From: Comamonadaceae bacterium
Lineage (GTDB): Bacteria; Pseudomonadota; Gammaproteobacteria; Burkholderiales; Burkholderiaceae_C
Direction: 5' to 3'
NCBI GenBank assembly: GCA_947455585.1
Contig: CANGOY010000116.1
Location: forward strand, 1 to 6,318
DNA length: 6,318 nt
Shown here: piece by piece, positions 1 through 6,144 of the stretch
How positions within the stretch are numbered: position 1 is the stretch's first letter
How the letters are laid out: the number at the start of each line of letters is the position of its first letter
Notes under the pieces: model-generated
Database searches by the model: none
Seen by the model: only the letters and a program-made list of their open reading frames with translations
What the model was told of the DNA's origin: nothing
Made by a program: the position numbers and the translations under genes

Positions 1-2
1 CC

Positions 3-107
3 GATGGCGAAACCTTGGTGGACCGCATCTACCACTTGGACCGTGGCTACGACAAGATGGAAGCCAAGCTGCGCGCCATCGGTGCAGATATCGAAAGAGT
101 GAAATGA
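3..107 (+). CDS. murA: UDP-N-acetylglucosamine 1-carboxyvinyltransferase, C-terminal end (partial)
   Basis: This is the last 34 codons of a gene that starts left of the window; its stop is TGA at 105-107. The visible tail contains IYHLDRGYDKMEAKLRAIGA and ends ADIERVK. It closely resembles the C-terminus of MurA (E. coli MurA has a very similar YHIDRGY...KLRALGA.IERVK ending). MurA is the cytoplasmic enzyme that transfers enolpyruvate from PEP to UDP-GlcNAc, the first committed step of peptidoglycan synthesis. Its catalytic cysteine and most of the fold lie outside the window. The stop overlaps the hisG start in an ATGA motif, so the two genes are probably co-transcribed and translationally coupled. 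A murA-hisG junction is a familiar arrangement in betaproteobacteria. Confidence 0.9.
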   Translation, partial: DGETLVDRIYHLDRGYDKMEAKLRAIGADIERVK

Positions 108-775
108 ACAACATGTTGACGCTGGCGCTCTCGAAGGGCCGCATCTTTGATGAAACCATGCCGCTGCTCAAAGCCGCAGGTATTGAGGTGCTCGAAGACC
201 CGGAAAAATCTCGCAAGCTCATCTTGCCCACCAACCACGCCAACGTGCGTGTGGTGTTGGTGCGTGCGTCTGACGTGCCCACGTATGTGCAATACGGCGG
301 TGCTGATTTGGGCGTGACGGGCCTTGATACTCTCATCGAACATGGCGGTGGCGTGGCTGGTGGCGTGGCCACTGCGGGCCTCTATCAACCCCTCGATTTG
401 CAAATCGCCAAATGCCGCATGAGCGTGGCAGTGCGCTCCGACTTCGACTACGCGGCGATGGTCAAGCAAGGCGCACGTTTGAAAGTGGCGACCAAGTACA
501 CCACCATCGCGCGTGACTTCTTCGCCACCAAAGGCGTGCACGTCGATTTGGTCAAGCTCTATGGCTCCATGGAATTGGCCCCGCTCACTGGTTTGGCCGA
601 TGCCATCGTCGACTTGGTGTCCACGGGCAACACGCTCAAAGCCAACCACTTGGTAGAAGTCGAACGCATCATGGACATCAGTTCGCGCTTGGTGGTCAAC
701 CAAGCCGCGCTCAAGATGAAGCAGGCCGACATTCGCCGCATCATCGACGCGTTTTCTGCCGCGCTTGCCAAATAA
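104..775 (+). CDS. hisG: ATP phosphoribosyltransferase, short form (HisG-S)
   Basis: Catalyses step 1 of histidine synthesis, joining ATP and PRPP to give N1-(5-phosphoribosyl)-ATP. At 223 residues it is the short form, lacking the C-terminal histidine-binding domain of the roughly 300-residue long form. Short HisG proteins work as a hetero-octamer with HisZ, which is not in this window. Visible motifs are the N-terminal LALSKGRIF (residues 7-15), DLGVTGLD (68-75) and the family signature from E157 to L178, including the PRPP-binding DLVSTGNTL (170-178). A glycine-rich loop at 81-89 carries a GGVA-GGVA duplication and looks longer than the usual HGGEGLYQP form. ATG 104 overlaps the murA stop; an AGAG at 96-99 lies only 4 bases upstream. 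ATG 113 (starting MLTLALSKG) matches where many homologues begin and would give 220 residues, so the exact start is open. Confidence 0.96.
   Translation: MNNMLTLALSKGRIFDETMPLLKAAGIEVLEDPEKSRKLILPTNHANVRVVLVRASDVPTYVQYGGADLGVTGLDTLIEHGGGVAGGVATAGLYQPLDLQIAKCRMSVAVRSDFDYAAMVKQGARLKVATKYTTIARDFFATKGVHVDLVKLYGSMELAPLTGLADAIVDLVSTGNTLKANHLVEVERIMDISSRLVVNQAALKMKQADIRRIIDAFSAALAK
347..370 (+). repeat. 12-base tandem duplication inside hisG
   Basis: Two adjacent 12-base units, 347-358 and 359-370, read GGTGGCGTGGCT and GGTGGCGTGGCC, differing only in the last base. They are in frame and encode GGVA twice (HisG residues 82-89). The single difference is synonymous (GCT/GCC, both Ala). This looks like a replication-slippage duplication that extends a surface loop between the conserved TGLD segment and the LYQPLDL segment. 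Confidence 0.8.
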
Positions 776-800
776 ACCTTTCACCACACACGTACACAAG

Positions 801-2114
801 ATGGCCAAACCGCTTCGTCTCTCGACCACCAGCCCCACCTTTGAAGCCGATTTCAAAGCGCGTCTGCATTGGTCTGCCGACACCGACGCGGCCATCGAGC
901 AACGCGTGGCCGACATCTTGGCCGACGTGCAAAAGCGTGGCGACGCCGCCGTGCTGGAGTACACCGAGCGCTTTGACGGCCTGAAGGTCGACAGCATGGC
1001 CGCGTTGGAGTTGACGCAAACCGAACTCAAAGCCGCGTTCGATGGTTTGCCCGCCGAACAACGCGATGCCCTGCAAGCTGCTGCTGCACGCGTGCGCAGC
1101 TATCACGAGGCGCAAAAGAAAGCCAGCGGCGAAAGCTGGACTTACCGCGACGCCGATGGCACCTTGCTGGGCCAAAAAGTCACGCCGCTCGACCGCGTGG
1201 GCATTTATGTGCCCGGTGGCAAAGCCGCTTATCCATCCAGCGTGTTGATGAACGCCATTCCTGCGCACGTCGCGGGCGTGGAGGAAATCATCATGGTTGT
1301 GCCCACACCTAAGGGTGAGAAAAACCCATTGGTACTCGCTGCAGCCTATGTGGCCGGCGTGAGCCGCGCCTTCACCATCGGCGGCGCACAAGCCGTGGCT
1401 GCCTTGGCCTACGGCACAGCCACTGTGCCAGCGGTCGACAAAATCACCGGCCCCGGCAACGCTTATGTGGCCGCTGCCAAGCGCCGCGTGTTTGGCACAG
1501 TGGGCATCGACATGATTGCAGGCCCCAGCGAAATTTTGGTGTTGGCCGATGGCTCCACGCCGGCCGATTGGGTGGCGATGGATTTGTTCAGCCAAGCCGA
1601 GCATGACGAGTTGGCGCAAAGCGTGTTGCTCTGCCCCGATGCCGCGTACATCGACCTCGTGCAAGCCGAGATTGAACGCTTGCTGCCGCAAATGCCGCGC
1701 AAAGACATCATCGAAAAGTCCCTCAATGGCCGTGGTGTGCTCATTCACACCCGCAGCATGGAAGAAGCGTGCGCCATCAGCAACCGCATTGCGCCCGAAC
1801 ACTTAGAGGTGTCGAGCAACGAGCCACACAAGTGGGAGCCGCTGCTCAAGCACGCAGGCGCCATCTTCTTGGGCGCGTTCACCAGCGAAAGCTTGGGCGA
1901 CTACTGCGCGGGCCCTAACCACGTGTTACCCACCAGTGGCACGGCGCGTTTCAGCTCGCCCTTGGGCGTGTACGACTTTCAAAAGCGCAGCAGCTTGATT
2001 GAGGTGAGCGAGCAGGGCGCGCAAACGCTGGGCAAGATTGCCGCCGTGTTGGCCTATGGCGAAGGCTTGCAAGCCCACGCCATGGCGGCTGAGTTCCGTT
2101 TGAAGAAAGACTGA
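801..2114 (+). CDS. hisD: Histidinol dehydrogenase
   Basis: Catalyses the last two oxidations of histidine synthesis, L-histidinol to L-histidinal to L-histidine, using two NAD+ and a zinc ion. From ATG 801 the protein has 437 residues, close to E. coli HisD (434). Expected active-site residues are present by alignment with E. coli numbering: Q265 and H268 in SQAEHD (Q259/H262), the catalytic pair E333-H334 in APEHLE (E326/H327), D367 in GDYCAGPNH (D360) and H426 in LQAHAMAA (H419). The VGIYVPGGKAAYPS (133-146), TGPGN (216-220) and IAGPSEI (239-245) segments are typical. The frame is open upstream to a TTG at 765 inside hisG, but that would add 12 poorly conserved residues, so ATG 801 is preferred. 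The 25-base gap after hisG holds no clear Shine-Dalgarno, suggesting dependence on coupling. The ending FRLKKD is followed by TGA. Confidence 0.97.
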   Translation: MAKPLRLSTTSPTFEADFKARLHWSADTDAAIEQRVADILADVQKRGDAAVLEYTERFDGLKVDSMAALELTQTELKAAFDGLPAEQRDALQAAAARVRSYHEAQKKASGESWTYRDADGTLLGQKVTPLDRVGIYVPGGKAAYPSSVLMNAIPAHVAGVEEIIMVVPTPKGEKNPLVLAAAYVAGVSRAFTIGGAQAVAALAYGTATVPAVDKITGPGNAYVAAAKRRVFGTVGIDMIAGPSEILVLADGSTPADWVAMDLFSQAEHDELAQSVLLCPDAAYIDLVQAEIERLLPQMPRKDIIEKSLNGRGVLIHTRSMEEACAISNRIAPEHLEVSSNEPHKWEPLLKHAGAIFLGAFTSESLGDYCAGPNHVLPTSGTARFSSPLGVYDFQKRSSLIEVSEQGAQTLGKIAAVLAYGEGLQAHAMAAEFRLKKD

Positions 2115-2119
2115 CCGAT

Positions 2120-3238
2120 ATGACGAACGCACTGCGTTTCATTCGCCCCGATATCCAAGCTATGCACGCTTATGCCGTGCAGCACTCGGTGGGCATGGTC
2201 AAGCTCGACGCGATGGAAAACCCATTCACTCTCTCGCCTGAATTGCAGGCCCAGCTGGGCGCGCGTTTGGGCGCCGTGGAAGTCAACCGCTACCCCGGCG
2301 CGCGCATCGATGACTTGAAGAATGCGTTGGCGAAATACGTTGATTTGCCAGCGGGCTTAGGCCTGATGCTGGGCAACGGCTCTGACGAGCTCATCTCTTT
2401 GCTGTCGATGGCCTGTGCTGTGCCGAATGCAAAAGTGGTTGCCCCAGAGCCCGGCTTTGTGATGTACGGCATGAGCGCTAAGCTGCAAGGTTTGCAATAC
2501 ATCGGCGTGCCGCTCAAGACCGACTTTGAGTTGGACGAAGCCGCCATGTCTGCCGCCATCGCGCAGCACGAGCCCGCCATTGTTTACATCGCCTACCCCA
2601 ACAACCCCACGGCCAATTTGTGGGATGCCGACACCATTCGCCGCCTCATCACACAGGTCAGCGCTTATGGTGGTTTGGTGGTGATGGACGAGGCGTATCA
2701 GCCGTTCTCCAGCAAAAGCTGGCTCGATGAAATTCGTCAACACCCAGCGGCCAACGCCCATGTGCTGCTGATGCGCACGCTGTCAAAGTTTGGCTTGGCC
2801 GGCATTCGCTTGGGCTACATGATTGCCCCACAGGCACTGATTAACGAGGTCGACAAACTGCGCCCGCCGTACAACGTGAGCGTGCTCAACGCCGAATGCG
2901 CTTTGTTTGCGCTGGAGCACACGGATGTGTTCGCCCAGCAAGCCGCTGTCATTCGCACCGAGCGTGAAGCCTTGTTCAAAGCTTTGCAGCAAATGGCAGG
3001 CGTCACGCCTTACGCCAGCGAAGCCAACATGATGGTGCTGCGTTTCAATGGTGAAGCTGATGCCGCCAGTCGCGCTTTTGAGTTGCTCAAGGCCCACAAA
3101 GTGTTGGTCAAGAACGTTTCTAAAATGCATCCATTGCTTGCCAACTGCTTGCGCTTGACCATCGGCACGCCCGAGGAAAACAAACAACTCTTGGCTGCCC
3201 TGCAAGCCGCTCTCTCTTCATCGAAAGTCACCGCATGA
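2120..3238 (+). CDS. hisC: Histidinol-phosphate aminotransferase
   Basis: A PLP-dependent fold-type I aminotransferase that converts imidazole-acetol phosphate and glutamate to L-histidinol phosphate and 2-oxoglutarate. At 372 residues it has family length. Visible features are the N-terminal KLDAMENPF (28-36) and YPGAR (58-62), the cofactor loop GNGSDE (85-90), YPNNPTAN (159-166, with N162 the likely PLP-contacting Asn), VMDEAYQPF (188-196, D190 and Y193), the Schiff-base lysine K223 in TLSKFGLAGIRLGY (with R230), and a C-terminal LRLTIGT carrying the substrate-carboxylate Arg R345. The start follows the hisD stop by 5 bases; a GAAAG at 2105-2109 lies 10 bases upstream and may act as the ribosome-binding site. 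The stop overlaps the hisB start. Related aminotransferases of aromatic amino acids share these motifs, but the his-operon position settles the role. Confidence 0.96.
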   Translation: MTNALRFIRPDIQAMHAYAVQHSVGMVKLDAMENPFTLSPELQAQLGARLGAVEVNRYPGARIDDLKNALAKYVDLPAGLGLMLGNGSDELISLLSMACAVPNAKVVAPEPGFVMYGMSAKLQGLQYIGVPLKTDFELDEAAMSAAIAQHEPAIVYIAYPNNPTANLWDADTIRRLITQVSAYGGLVVMDEAYQPFSSKSWLDEIRQHPAANAHVLLMRTLSKFGLAGIRLGYMIAPQALINEVDKLRPPYNVSVLNAECALFALEHTDVFAQQAAVIRTEREALFKALQQMAGVTPYASEANMMVLRFNGEADAASRAFELLKAHKVLVKNVSKMHPLLANCLRLTIGTPEENKQLLAALQAALSSSKVTA

Positions 3239-3840
3239 CCGCTCAATCAGCAGCTCGTATCGCCGAAGTCAGCCGCAACACGGCCGAGACCCAAATCACC
3301 GTCAAGATCAACCTCGACGGCACGGGCCAATCCAAGCTCTCTACCGGCATTGGTTTCTTTGACCACATGCTCGACCAAATCGCGCGTCATGGGTTGATTG
3401 ACCTTGATATTCAAGCCAAGGGCGACCTGCACATCGACGGCCACCACACCGTGGAAGACGTGGGCATCACCTTGGGTCAAGCGTTTGCCAAAGCCGTGGG
3501 CGACAAAAAAGGTATTCGCCGTTACGGCCACGCCTATGTGCCGCTCGACGAAGCACTCAGCCGCGTGGTGGTGGACTTCTCTGGCCGCCCAGGTTTGATC
3601 ATGCACGTGCCGTTCAAGAGCGGCATGATTGGCGAGTTCGACAGCCAATTGGCGTTTGAATTTTTCCAAGGCTTTGTGAACCACGCCTTCGTGACCCTGC
3701 ACATCGACAACTTGCGCGGCGAAAACGCGCACCACCAAGCTGAGACCGTGTTCAAAGCGTTTGCCCGCGCCTTGCGTGCCGCACTCGAACTCGACCCACG
3801 CTCTGCCGGCATGATTCCATCCACCAAGGGAAGCCTGTGA
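3235..3840 (+). CDS. hisB: Imidazoleglycerol-phosphate dehydratase (monofunctional)
   Basis: Dehydrates D-erythro-imidazole-glycerol phosphate to imidazole-acetol phosphate using a di-manganese centre, in a large homo-oligomer. The 201 residues form only the dehydratase domain; the N-terminal HAD histidinol-phosphatase found in the bifunctional E. coli HisB is absent. The two internally related halves are visible: FFDHMLDQIARHG (41-53) with GHHTVEDVGI (69-78), and FFQGFVNHAF (143-152) with ENAHHQAETVFKAFARAL (163-180). Likely metal ligands are H44, H70, H71, E74, H98, H150, H166, H167 and E170. The start overlaps the hisC stop as ATGA, with a GAAAG at 3223-3227 seven bases upstream. The stop at 3838-3840 is in the same reading frame as hisH, which begins four codons later. 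Confidence 0.97.
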   Translation: MTAQSAARIAEVSRNTAETQITVKINLDGTGQSKLSTGIGFFDHMLDQIARHGLIDLDIQAKGDLHIDGHHTVEDVGITLGQAFAKAVGDKKGIRRYGHAYVPLDEALSRVVVDFSGRPGLIMHVPFKSGMIGEFDSQLAFEFFQGFVNHAFVTLHIDNLRGENAHHQAETVFKAFARALRAALELDPRSAGMIPSTKGSL

Positions 3841-3852
3841 TCCCTCGCGCGT

Positions 3853-4503
3853 ATGAATAACAAAGTCGCAGTCGTTGATTACGGCATGGGCAACCTGCGC
3901 TCTGTGGCGCAGGCGGTCATGCACGCTGCCTCAGTTGTGGACCATGCCGAGGTGATCGTCACCTCTGACCCGCAAGTGGTGCGCGACGCGCACCGCGTGG
4001 TCTTGCCCGGCCAAGGCGCTATGCCTGACTGCATGCGCGAGTTGCGCGAGTCGGGCTTGCTTGAGGCCGTGTTGGACGCCGCCGATAAAAAGCCTTTGTT
4101 TGGCGTGTGTGTGGGCATGCAAATGATGCTCGACCACAGCGCCGAAGGCGACACACCCGGCTTGGGTTTGATTGCCGGTGAAGTGGTGAAGTTTGATTTG
4201 GCAGGCAGCACGCAAGCCGATGGCAGCCGCTTCAAAGTGCCGCAAATGGGCTGGAACCAAGTGTTGCAAGCCCAGCCGCACGCCCTGTGGCAAGGCATAC
4301 CGGATGCCAGCTACTTTTACTTTGTGCACAGCTTTTACGCGCGCCCTAAAAATTCAGTGCACAGCGCAGCCCAAACCGACTACGGTAGCCTTTTTACATG
4401 TGCCGTGGCCCGCGACAATCTTTTTGCGACACAATTTCACCCAGAAAAAAGTGCGGCACATGGCTTGGCCCTGTTTCGCAATTTTCTGCACTGGAACCCT
4501 TGA
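3853..4503 (+). CDS. hisH: Imidazole glycerol-phosphate synthase, glutamine amidotransferase subunit
   Basis: A class I glutamine amidotransferase that hydrolyses glutamine and passes ammonia through a tunnel to HisF. Together they make imidazole-glycerol phosphate and AICAR from PRFAR. Its 216 residues are normal length. The catalytic triad is visible: nucleophile C86 in FGVCVGMQ (83-90), and H196 and E198 in QFHPEKS (194-200). VDYGMGNLRS (8-17), the LPGQGAMPD segment (51-59), the PQMGWN loop (130-135) and YFVHSFY (156-162) are further HisH hallmarks. An in-frame stop (that of hisB) lies just upstream, so ATG 3853 is the earliest possible ATG. The best purine run, AAGGGAAG at 3826-3833, is about 20 bases away, which is far for a ribosome-binding site, so re-initiation after hisB is likely. 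The obligate partner hisF begins at 6145. Confidence 0.97.
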   Translation: MNNKVAVVDYGMGNLRSVAQAVMHAASVVDHAEVIVTSDPQVVRDAHRVVLPGQGAMPDCMRELRESGLLEAVLDAADKKPLFGVCVGMQMMLDHSAEGDTPGLGLIAGEVVKFDLAGSTQADGSRFKVPQMGWNQVLQAQPHALWQGIPDASYFYFVHSFYARPKNSVHSAAQTDYGSLFTCAVARDNLFATQFHPEKSAAHGLALFRNFLHWNP

Positions 4504-4517
4504 ACCCTTAAGCCATC

Positions 4518-5258
4518 ATGCATTTAATTCCTGCCATTGACCTCAAAGACGGACACTGCGTGCGCCTCAAACAAGGCGACATGGAGCAATCCACCACCTT
4601 CGGTGAAGACCCCGCGCAAATGGCGCTCAACTGGGTGGCCAAAGGCGCACGTCGCCTGCACTTGGTCGACTTGAACGGCGCTTTCGCCGGCACACCCCAA
4701 AACAAAGCGGCCATCAAAGCCATTTTGAAAGCTGTGGGCCACGACATTCCTGTGCAATTGGGTGGCGGCATTCGCGATCTCGACACGATTGAAAAATACA
4801 TCGACGCTGGCTTGCGTTACGTCATCATCGGCACGGCTGCCGTCAAGAATCCCGGCTTCTTGAAAGACGCGTGTGCTGCCTTTGGCGGCCACATCATCGT
4901 CGGGTTGGACGCCAAAGACGGCAAGGTCGCTACCGATGGTTGGAGCAAGCTCACAGGCCACGACGTGGCTGACCTCGGCAAGAAGTTTGAAGACTACGGC
5001 GTGGAATCCATCATCTACACCGACATCGGCCGCGACGGCATGCTCAGCGGCATCAACATCGACGCCACTGTCAAACTGGCACAAGCCGTGTCTATTCCCA
5101 TCATCGCCTCCGGCGGTTTGTCCAACATGGCCGACATCGAACAGTTGTGCGCCGTGGAAGACGAGGGCGTGGAAGGCGTGATTTGCGGCCGCGCCATTTA
5201 CAGCGGCGATTTGGACTTTGAAAAAGCCCAAGCCCGCGCTGACGAACTCAATGGCTAA
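4518..5258 (+). CDS. hisA: ProFAR isomerase: 1-(5-phosphoribosyl)-5-[(5-phosphoribosylamino)methylideneamino]imidazole-4-carboxamide isomerase
   Basis: Performs the Amadori rearrangement of ProFAR to PRFAR, the substrate of HisH/HisF. The 246 residues form a (beta/alpha)8 barrel with the two-fold repeat typical of HisA/HisF. The likely catalytic acids are D8 in IPAIDLKDG (4-12) and D131 in GLDAKDGKVATDGW (129-142). Phosphate-binding loops are LGGGIRD (81-87) with IGTAAV (104-109) in the first half and IASGGLS (196-202) with GVICGRAIYSG (220-230) in the second. YTDIGRDGML (167-176) favours HisA over HisF. The KVATDGW segment is also HisA-type. The start lies 14 bases after hisH with no obvious Shine-Dalgarno. 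The last 8 bases overlap the start of the downstream mutarotase gene. No key residue is missing. Confidence 0.97.
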   Translation: MHLIPAIDLKDGHCVRLKQGDMEQSTTFGEDPAQMALNWVAKGARRLHLVDLNGAFAGTPQNKAAIKAILKAVGHDIPVQLGGGIRDLDTIEKYIDAGLRYVIIGTAAVKNPGFLKDACAAFGGHIIVGLDAKDGKVATDGWSKLTGHDVADLGKKFEDYGVESIIYTDIGRDGMLSGINIDATVKLAQAVSIPIIASGGLSNMADIEQLCAVEDEGVEGVICGRAIYSGDLDFEKAQARADELNG

Positions 5259-6126
5259 TGCCACAGCCGCCGGCAGTGCTGCCTGCGGTGAGCTTCACCA
5301 AGGCTTAGCCTGCCAGCGCTTGACCTTGCCTTGCGGCGACACCGTGCTGGTGGCCTTGCAAGGCGCGCATGTGTTGTCGTGGGTCAGCCAAGGCCGCGAG
5401 CGTTTGTTTTTAAGCCCCGATAACCTGTGGGATGGCAAAGCCGCCATCCGTGGCGGCGTGCCGGTGTGCTTCCCCCAGTTCAACCAACGCGGCACATTGC
5501 CCAAGCATGGCTTTGCCCGCAACATGAACTGGACAGTGGGTGAGGCAGTGACCAGCGGCGACGCTGCCCATATCGACTTCACCCTCAGCACCAGCCCCAA
5601 CACACTTGCCATTTGGCAACAAGCCTTTGTGGCTGTGCTGCGCATCGCACTTGCACCCGGCCAGCTGACCCTCACGCTGACCGTCAACAACACTGAAGCG
5701 CAAAATGAATTGCACTTCACCGGCGCACTGCATACCTACCTAGCGGTGGACGACATAGACCTCACCGAACTGCGTGGCCTAGGCGGCCGCCCAGAGTGGG
5801 ATGCTGTGGCCGATGTGCATGGCTTGGCCGACGAGGCACTTTACTTTGATGCTGAGTTTGACCGCGTGTACTCATGGGGTGAAAGCGCATCGTCAAACCC
5901 ACTGCACCTGCAAGACGGCACAAGCACCTTGCAAATTGAGCAAAGCCCCTCATGGGCCAATTCAGTGGTGTGGAACCCGGGCGAGGGCAAGTGCGCCGCA
6001 CTGGCCGACATGCCCGCTCACGGCTTTGCGCGCATGTTGTGCGTGGAAGCAGCACAGGTGTTTGAACCCATCTCAATTCCCGCTGGTAGCCAATGGGTTG
6101 GCTGGCAGCGTTTGACCGTTTCTTGA
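5251..6126 (+). CDS. Putative D-hexose-6-phosphate mutarotase (aldose 1-epimerase family, YeaD-like)
   Basis: The predicted reaction is interconversion of the alpha and beta anomers of a hexose 6-phosphate (glucose-6-phosphate 1-epimerase type, EC 5.1.3.15) in the cytoplasm. From ATG 5251 it has 291 residues, matching E. coli YeaD (about 294), with no signal peptide or membrane segment. Seen motifs are LFLSPDNLWDGKAAIRGGVP (residues 52-71), VCFPQF (72-77), KHGFARNMNW (85-94), the ALHTYLAV segment (159-166), FDRVYSW (203-209), VVWNPG (239-244) and RMLCVEAA (261-268). By analogy with galactose mutarotase, H161 and E266 are the likely acid/base pair, D204 a sugar ligand, and R67 and R90 likely phosphate contacts; these assignments are inference. 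The frame extends back to TTG 5218 inside hisA, but ATG 5251, giving an 8-base hisA overlap, fits family length better. It has no known role in histidine synthesis. The specific sugar substrate is unproven. Confidence 0.85.
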   Translation: MANATAAGSAACGELHQGLACQRLTLPCGDTVLVALQGAHVLSWVSQGRERLFLSPDNLWDGKAAIRGGVPVCFPQFNQRGTLPKHGFARNMNWTVGEAVTSGDAAHIDFTLSTSPNTLAIWQQAFVAVLRIALAPGQLTLTLTVNNTEAQNELHFTGALHTYLAVDDIDLTELRGLGGRPEWDAVADVHGLADEALYFDAEFDRVYSWGESASSNPLHLQDGTSTLQIEQSPSWANSVVWNPGEGKCAALADMPAHGFARMLCVEAAQVFEPISIPAGSQWVGWQRLTVS

Positions 6127-6144
6127 AGAACTCTTTGGACCTCT

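Noticed and set aside
765..800. Upstream TTG start for hisD, overlapping hisG.
   Set aside because: It would add 12 residues beyond the usual HisD N-terminus; ATG 801 gives the family length.
47..1030. Long open frame on the minus strand (327 codons) opposite hisG and the start of hisD.
   Set aside because: It lies wholly antisense to genes with intact catalytic motifs, shows no recognisable domain, and is rich in His/Ala/Gly as expected from mirrored codon bias.
741..1802. Long open frame on the minus strand (353 codons) opposite hisD.
   Set aside because: Antisense shadow of a well-supported gene; low-complexity composition and no family motif.
5218..5250. Upstream TTG start for the mutarotase inside hisA.
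   Set aside because: It would add 11 residues that merely re-read the hisA tail in another frame; ATG 5251 gives the usual family length and a short stop-start overlap.
4524..5264. Minus-strand open frame of 246 codons almost exactly opposite hisA.
   Set aside because: The matching length is coincidence of codon bias; HisA motifs on the + strand are decisive and the antisense protein has no recognisable domain.
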